In this document: in pieces, positions 6,753 to 10,074 of the stretch
Numbering within the stretch: position 1 is the first letter of the stretch
How the letters are laid out: each line of letters starts with the position of its first letter
Source of the DNA: Chitinophagales bacterium
Lineage (GTDB): Bacteria > Bacteroidota > Bacteroidia > Chitinophagales > UBA8649
NCBI GenBank assembly: GCA_016777395.1
Contig: JADHRO010000058.1
Coordinates: 1 to 10,074, forward strand
Length of the DNA: 10,074 nt
Reading direction: 5' to 3'
Position numbers and translations under genes: made by a program
Notes under the pieces: generated by a model
What the model was told of the DNA's origin: nothing
Database searches by the model: none
What the model saw: only the letters and a program-made list of their open reading frames with translations

Positions 6753-6845
6753 CTATTTCTTATTCTTATGACGATTCTTTCTTAGTCTCTTCTTTCTTTT
6801 ATGGGTTGCGATCTTATGTCTTTTTCTTTTTTTACCACTTGGCAT
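6753..6845 (-). CDS. 30-aa Lys/Arg-rich small protein, AURKAIP1/COX24-type (bS22-like) ribosomal protein
   Basis: An ATG-to-TAG frame of 30 codons beginning M-P-S-G-K-K-R-K-R-H-K and continuing I-A-T-H-K-R-K-K-R-L-R-K-N-R-H-K. Seventeen of 30 residues are Lys or Arg, three are His and none is acidic, as expected of a peptide buried in rRNA. From memory, Bacteroidota genomes carry nearly this same short protein, annotated as AURKAIP1/COX24-domain. That family includes mitochondrial mS38 and mycobacterial bS22, located near the small-subunit decoding region. The gene lies 33 nt after the TPR gene and before the hairpin in front of rng, so it is likely the last gene of the HU-TPR transcript. Its size makes it easily missed. 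The reading is direct; the family name is from recognition of the conserved N-terminal pattern. Confidence 0.82.
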   Translation of the reverse strand: MPSGKKRKRHKIATHKRKKRLRKNRHKNKK

Positions 6846-6878
6846 AATTCCAAATTTTGTTGTTTTTACAATTTATGT

Positions 6879-7688
6879 TTAAAGCAATTGTTGCAAATAG
6901 GCATCAATTTCTTTTTTTAAGTCTTCGTTTTCAACAATTTCCTTGCATTTACTAAAACAAGAAATTGCTTTTTCATTTAATCCTAAATTGCTGTATGCCT
7001 CTCCAGAGAGGAATAATGCTTCAGCATTTTCGGGCTGCAAAGATAGTACTTTTTCCAATCTATTAACAGCTTTATCATATTGCCCTGAAATAATTCCAAA
7101 TTTACCTAAGGCTAAATTGCCGTTGAAATGCATGCTATCTTTTTCTATAACACCTAAAAGTAAGGCGATTCCTTGCATAGGTTGAGGGCTTCTATCCACA
7201 ATTGCGCTTCCTAACTTAACTTGGAGCTCAAGATTAGAACTATCCAAATCAATTGCTTTTTGGTAGGACTTTAAGCCTTCTTCATAAAGCGATGCATTAA
7301 AAGTTACGTCATAAGCTGTATTAGAGCTAACGCTAATTTGACGATCACCTGCCACTTCCCAATTGCTTGCAGTTGGCGTTATTTCAGCTTTTAAGGAATG
7401 ATAATATGCAGCAAAATTATATTGTTTTTTCTCCTCAAAGAAGACAATAAGTGCATCTACTGCTTCAGAATCATGCTGCTCGCTTGCATCTTGAAATAAG
7501 GAGAGGGCAGTGTTGCGCTCATCCTCATCGATAGAATCTAGAAACAGGGAGATGGTTTCATTATTGCTGGAACCAATGACCTTATTTGTAGCTTGAATAT
7601 CTCGATTTTCTTTTATATCAGTGAAAAAATAAATACTGACAATGGCAATAATACTAATAATTATTGCCCAAATAGGCCCTTTGTGCAT
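6879..7688 (-). CDS. Membrane-anchored TPR-domain protein
   Basis: 269 residues. A short N-end (MHKGP) is followed by one hydrophobic helix (about 6-22) with no obvious cleavage site, so I infer an uncleaved anchor with the rest in the periplasm. Residues 45-105 are an acidic, helical stretch. TPR-like units follow at about 128-150 ('EEGLKSYQKAIDLDSSNLEL'), 156-184, 188-221 ('GQYDKAVNRLEKVLSLQPEN') and 222-255 ('LGLNEKAISCFSKCKEI'). Such a protein is expected to act as a scaffold or assembly factor; no enzymatic motif is seen. It starts 12 nt after the HU stop, indicating an operon, and is followed by the 30-aa ribosomal-type gene. From memory, a TPR protein between HU and rng is common in Bacteroidota. 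Its job is unknown, and sharing an operon with nucleic-acid proteins does not prove a related role. Confidence 0.87.
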   Translation of the reverse strand: MHKGPIWAIIISIIAIVSIYFFTDIKENRDIQATNKVIGSSNNETISLFLDSIDEDERNTALSLFQDASEQHDSEAVDALIVFFEEKKQYNFAAYYHSLKAEITPTASNWEVAGDRQISVSSNTAYDVTFNASLYEEGLKSYQKAIDLDSSNLELQVKLGSAIVDRSPQPMQGIALLLGVIEKDSMHFNGNLALGKFGIISGQYDKAVNRLEKVLSLQPENAEALFLSGEAYSNLGLNEKAISCFSKCKEIVENEDLKKEIDAYLQQLL

Positions 7689-7700
7689 ATGAAATTTAAA

Positions 7701-7988
7701 TTATACTTTATTGCCTTTTTTCACAGACTCAACAAATATTTTAGCTGGTTTGAAGGCGGGTATATTGTGTGCAGGAATAACAATAGCGGTGTTTTTCTTG
7801 ATGTTTCTTCCGATTTTTTCAGCACGGGTTTTTACGATGAAACTGCCAAATCCTCTTAGATAAACATTTTCACCAGTTTTTAAAGAATCTTTAATTTCCT
7901 TGATCATGCTTTCGATTACCACTAAAGTATCTACTTTTGGGACACCAGTTTTATCTGATATCTTGTTTACTAAATCAGCTTTTCTCAT
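7701..7988 (-). CDS. HU/IHF-family nucleoid DNA-binding protein
   Basis: 95 residues, the standard size. HU-type dimers bind and bend DNA through beta-ribbon arms and help compact the nucleoid and assist replication and repair. The N-terminal helices ('MRKADLVNKISDKTGVPKVD', residues 1-20) come first. The body 'VYLRGFGSFIVKTRAEKIGRN' (43-63) and the arm/tip sequence 'IPAHNIPAFKPAKIF' (71-85) follow; the latter contains the intercalating Pro and the conserved F-K-P. Bacteroidota carry several HU/IHF paralogues, so I do not choose between hupA/B and ihf. It is the first gene of the minus-strand block and shares a 177-bp divergent region with mutY. No strong Shine-Dalgarno precedes the ATG. Confidence 0.94.
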   Translation of the reverse strand: MRKADLVNKISDKTGVPKVDTLVVIESMIKEIKDSLKTGENVYLRGFGSFIVKTRAEKIGRNIKKNTAIVIPAHNIPAFKPAKIFVESVKKGNKV

Positions 7989-8165
7989 GGGTGTTAGTTT
8001 TGGGTTTAGTTTTGTTTAAGTGAATGGATAAATCACAAACCAAAAGAAATTAAGTGTATGATTTTTCCTTCTAAAACAGTAATACTCCTCCAATATAATA
8101 TAAAAACGGGAATTGTTACATAATTTACTGTCGGAATTGTTCCAAAATAAAGGCTTTAACAACAA
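7989..8165. promoter_or_regulatory. Divergent intergenic region between HU and mutY
   Basis: This 177-bp AT-rich stretch must hold the promoters for both the HU block (minus) and mutY-ssb-gldE (plus). I see no perfect TTTG-N19-21-TAnnTTTG promoter. The best minus-strand candidate is TATATTGG (complement of about 8089-8096, one mismatch to TAnnTTTG) with a poor -33 partner. On the plus strand a TATAAT at 8094-8099 resembles an E. coli -10 but not the Bacteroidota consensus. A spaced direct repeat near the mutY side is listed separately. No open frame or RNA gene is evident. Confidence 0.6.
8109..8144 (+). repeat. Direct repeat GGAATTGTT(A/C)CA, 24-nt period, upstream of mutY
   Basis: GGAATTGTTACA at 8109-8120 and GGAATTGTTCCA at 8133-8144 match at 11 of 12 bases, with start-to-start spacing of 24 nt (about two helical turns). 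The second copy also reads GGAA-TTG-TTCC, with short inverted arms. Such spacing on one DNA face is what a regulator binding as a pair would need, so an operator is possible. The sequence does not match a site I recognise. It ends 21 nt before the mutY ATG. Confidence 0.5.
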
Positions 8166-9236
8166 ATGAAAAATGAAAAATCAATTTTTAAAGGTGCATT
8201 ATTGACTTGGCACCAATTGGTAAACAAAAGGCTAATGCCTTGGAAAGGGATAAAAGATCCTTATAAGGTTTGGCTTTCAGAGATTATATTGCAACAAACG
8301 AGAGTCGAGCAAGGGACGAAATATTACCACGATTTTCTCAGAAACTTCCCCACAATTAACGATTTGGCCTCCGCAAGTGAGGATGAGGTATTAAGGCTGT
8401 GGCAAGGGTTAGGGTACTATTCACGGGCTCGAAATCTACACTTTACAGCAAAGGATATTGTTAAAAATTATAAGGGGCAGTTTCCTCAATCATTTATCGA
8501 ATTGTTAAAGCTCAAAGGAGTGGGAAGGTATACCGCTGCTGCAATTGCATCATTTGTTTATAAAGAACCTGTGGCTGTGGTAGATGGCAATGTGATACGT
8601 GTTCTGTCGCGATATTTAGGTATTGATACACCCTTTGATACGGGTAAAGGAAGAAAGATTTTTGAAAATAAAGCAAATGAGCTACTGGATAAAGAAAACC
8701 CAGACAAATTTAACCAGGCAATAATGGATTTCGGTGCAACGGTTTGTAAACCAAAAAAACCAAGTTGTGAAGTTTGCCCCTTAGCACTAAATTGCCTTGC
8801 ATACAATGAATACAGGGTGTCATCGCTTCCGGTAAGGAAAAATAGAGTTCAATCTAGATCGAGGTATTTCTTTGCCTTTCATATTGAAAATGAAAAGGGT
8901 CTAGCAATTGAACAAAGAACAGATAAAGATATTTGGCAAGGCTTATATCAGCTACCGTTGCAGGAAGTAAAAAGCTATGAGACGAATCTTTCCACTCAAA
9001 TTGAAAGAGCATTATGGCTTACATTTCAAGAAAACGATATCAATTACTTGGCCCATAGCCCTGTATTTAAACAACAATTGAGTCATCAAAAAATTCATAT
9101 TATTTTTGTCAAGATAGCGCTACCCCATCCATTTAATGATGGACTAAACTATACATATACTCGAAATTTAACTAAGTTTGCACTTCCGAAAATTTTTATT
9201 TTGTATTTACAAGGTAAAAGTCTAATTTTAGATTAA
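8166..9236 (+). CDS. mutY: A/G-specific adenine DNA glycosylase MutY
   Basis: 356 residues, full length. MutY removes adenine mispaired with 8-oxoguanine, starting base-excision repair. Catalytic Glu39 lies in 'VWLSEIILQQTRVEQG'. The helix-hairpin-helix is 'LKLKGVGRYTAAAIASF' (115-131). Catalytic Asp140 lies in 'AVVDGNVIRVLSRYLG'. The [4Fe-4S] loop is Cys194-x6-Cys201-x2-Cys204-x5-Cys210. The C-terminal Nudix-like 8-oxoG-recognition domain (about 230-350) contains 'IWQGLYQLPL' (256-265) and 'LSHQKIHIIF', the counterpart of the F-S-H motif. All catalytic and cluster residues are intact, consistent with an active enzyme. It is 15 nt upstream of ssb and probably co-transcribed with it. Orientation away from HU, with a shared intergenic region, allows joint control. 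Confidence 0.96.
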   Translation: MKNEKSIFKGALLTWHQLVNKRLMPWKGIKDPYKVWLSEIILQQTRVEQGTKYYHDFLRNFPTINDLASASEDEVLRLWQGLGYYSRARNLHFTAKDIVKNYKGQFPQSFIELLKLKGVGRYTAAAIASFVYKEPVAVVDGNVIRVLSRYLGIDTPFDTGKGRKIFENKANELLDKENPDKFNQAIMDFGATVCKPKKPSCEVCPLALNCLAYNEYRVSSLPVRKNRVQSRSRYFFAFHIENEKGLAIEQRTDKDIWQGLYQLPLQEVKSYETNLSTQIERALWLTFQENDINYLAHSPVFKQQLSHQKIHIIFVKIALPHPFNDGLNYTYTRNLTKFALPKIFILYLQGKSLILD

Positions 9237-9251
9237 GATATTTTTGAAACT

Positions 9252-9710
9252 ATGATTAATAAAGTTACCCTAGTTGGAAGATTAGGAAAAGATCCTGAAG
9301 TACGACATTTTGATAATAATTCATCTGTTTGCAATTTTACAATAGCGACTAGCGAGAGCTATACCGATAAAGAAGGACAAAGAGTTGAGCAGACGGAATG
9401 GCATAATTTGGCCATTTGGAGAAAGGGCTTGGTCGATGTTGCGGAGAAATATCTGAAGAAGGGCCATCTGTTATATGTTGAAGGTAAATTAAGAACGCGC
9501 AGCTGGGATGACAAGGATGGCAATAAAAAATATACGACCGAAGTGGTTGTAGATTCTTTTAAAATGCTTGAAAAAAGAGAGTCTTCTTCAAATAATCCTG
9601 GAGAAGGACAAAATTTTAGTAAAGCACCAGAGCCCATTAGTAATCAAAGTGCCTCACAAGATTCTAGTTCGGCAAAAGTGGAAAATGAATCTGATGATTT
9701 ACCCTTTTAA
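9252..9710 (+). CDS. ssb: Single-stranded DNA-binding protein
   Basis: 152 residues. The N-terminal OB-fold (about 1-106) starts 'MINKVTLVGRLGKDPEVRHF' and contains 'EWHNLAIWRKGLVDVAEKYL' and 'LLYVEGKLRTRSWDDKDGNK', all hallmark SSB segments. A low-complexity Ser/Asn/Gln/Pro-rich linker (about 112-147) leads to the acidic tip D-D-L-P-F, the version here of the D-D-I-P-F tail that docks replication and repair partners. Tetrameric SSB coats single-stranded DNA during replication, recombination and repair. The gene lies between mutY and gldE with 15-nt and 23-nt gaps, so the three form a likely operon. Size and motifs are those of a chromosomal SSB; phage or plasmid origin is not suggested. Confidence 0.96.
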   Translation: MINKVTLVGRLGKDPEVRHFDNNSSVCNFTIATSESYTDKEGQRVEQTEWHNLAIWRKGLVDVAEKYLKKGHLLYVEGKLRTRSWDDKDGNKKYTTEVVVDSFKMLEKRESSSNNPGEGQNFSKAPEPISNQSASQDSSSAKVENESDDLPF

Positions 9711-9733
9711 TTTAATTAACCAAAACCTCTTTT

Positions 9734-10074
9734 GTGGAAAGTGATAGCGTCCCTCCCTCGGAACCCTTTAGTTTAATCATATGGATGGCTATCATGCTTG
9801 CAATTAATGCAAGTTATTATCACTTGCTTATTTCTTTAGTGCTTATCACATTACTTGCTTTTTCTGCACTTATTTCTGGATCGGAAGTCGCCTTTTTTTC
9901 AATTACTCCCGCCCAAATTCAAGATTTGAAGGAAAGCGAGGATAAAGCAGATTTCAGGGTAAGAAATTTACTCGAAAGACCTCGGCTGTTATTGGCTACG
10001 ATACTTATCTCTAATAATTTTGTTAATGTATCAATCATAATACTGTTCAATTTCTTAATGAATCAGCTGCTTCC
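9734..10074 (+). CDS. gldE: GldE-type gliding-motility membrane protein (CNNM/CorC family), N-terminal part
   Basis: The frame runs open to the window end and shows 113 residues. After a short polar N-end ('ESDSVPPSEPFSLI') come hydrophobic stretches at about 14-26 and 30-47. These are followed by 'ALISGSEVAFFSIT' (45-58) and 'RPRLLLATILISNNFVNVSI' (82-101), the signature of the CNNM transmembrane domain in hemolysin/CorC-like proteins. The CBS and CorC_HlyC domains would lie beyond the window. GldE in Flavobacterium johnsoniae is a CNNM-family protein tied to GldD and gliding, and in Bacteroidota it sits beside ssb and mutY, as here. The chosen start is GTG at 9734: the frame closes at a TAA at 9713, no ATG precedes residue 18, and the 'PPS' N-terminus fits GldE relatives. 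Molecular role (ion transport or support of type IX secretion) is unsettled. Confidence 0.85.
   Translation, partial: MESDSVPPSEPFSLIIWMAIMLAINASYYHLLISLVLITLLAFSALISGSEVAFFSITPAQIQDLKESEDKADFRVRNLLERPRLLLATILISNNFVNVSIIILFNFLMNQLL

Noticed and set aside
8094..8099. TATAAT on the plus strand as a promoter for mutY
   Set aside because: Bacteroidota sigma-A recognises TAnnTTTG with TTTG at -33; no TTGACA-like or TTTG element is correctly spaced, and AT-rich DNA yields TATAAT often.
1..10074. Defence system, prophage, integron or mobile element
   Set aside because: No transposase, integrase, restriction, toxin-antitoxin or phage motif, no terminal inverted repeats, and every gene fits a core Bacteroidota role or neighbourhood.

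Overview
The window looks like chromosomal housekeeping DNA from a Bacteroidota bacterium, of the Cytophagales/Flavobacteriales kind. The evidence is low GC, mostly no Shine-Dalgarno sequences before starts, a TAnnTTTG-type promoter element, the start of a GldE-type gliding-motility gene beside ssb and mutY, a tiny Lys/Arg-rich COX24-type ribosomal protein before rng, and TPR proteins anchored in the envelope. I see no mobile element, CRISPR array, tRNA or rRNA, and no clear sign of horizontal transfer.

Layout. Positions 1-1350 (+) hold the 3' end of glyA (serine hydroxymethyltransferase), overlapped by 8 nt by a secreted, C-terminally anchored TPR protein. An A-type Fe-S carrier gene (iscA-like, minus strand) converges on it, and their stop codons share bases. 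Methylmalonyl-CoA epimerase (+) diverges from the Fe-S gene and converges on a long minus-strand block covering 7988-2154.

Read in its own direction, the minus-strand block is: HU/IHF-like DNA-binding protein, membrane-anchored TPR protein, a 30-residue basic ribosomal-type protein, a hairpin/terminator, ribonuclease G/E, a GT2 glycosyltransferase, an ABC-F ATPase of the Uup type, and a small four-helix membrane protein. The genes are tightly spaced (5-45 nt) except around the hairpin in front of rng. Both rng and the glycosyltransferase appear to start with TTG.

A 177-bp divergent intergenic region with a spaced direct repeat separates HU from the plus-strand set mutY (A/G-mismatch adenine glycosylase), ssb and gldE (cut by the window end).

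Functionally the right half combines nucleoid structure, RNA decay/rRNA processing, ribosome assembly, DNA repair and single-strand DNA binding, with motility/envelope genes at the edge. The left half holds one-carbon metabolism, Fe-S maturation and propionate-type metabolism. No gene is longer or shorter than its family in a way that suggests decay. I did not find a convincing undescribed multi-gene system. The points most worth a second look are the 30-aa gene, the hairpin plus TTG start in the rng leader, and the repeat in the HU-mutY intergenic region.
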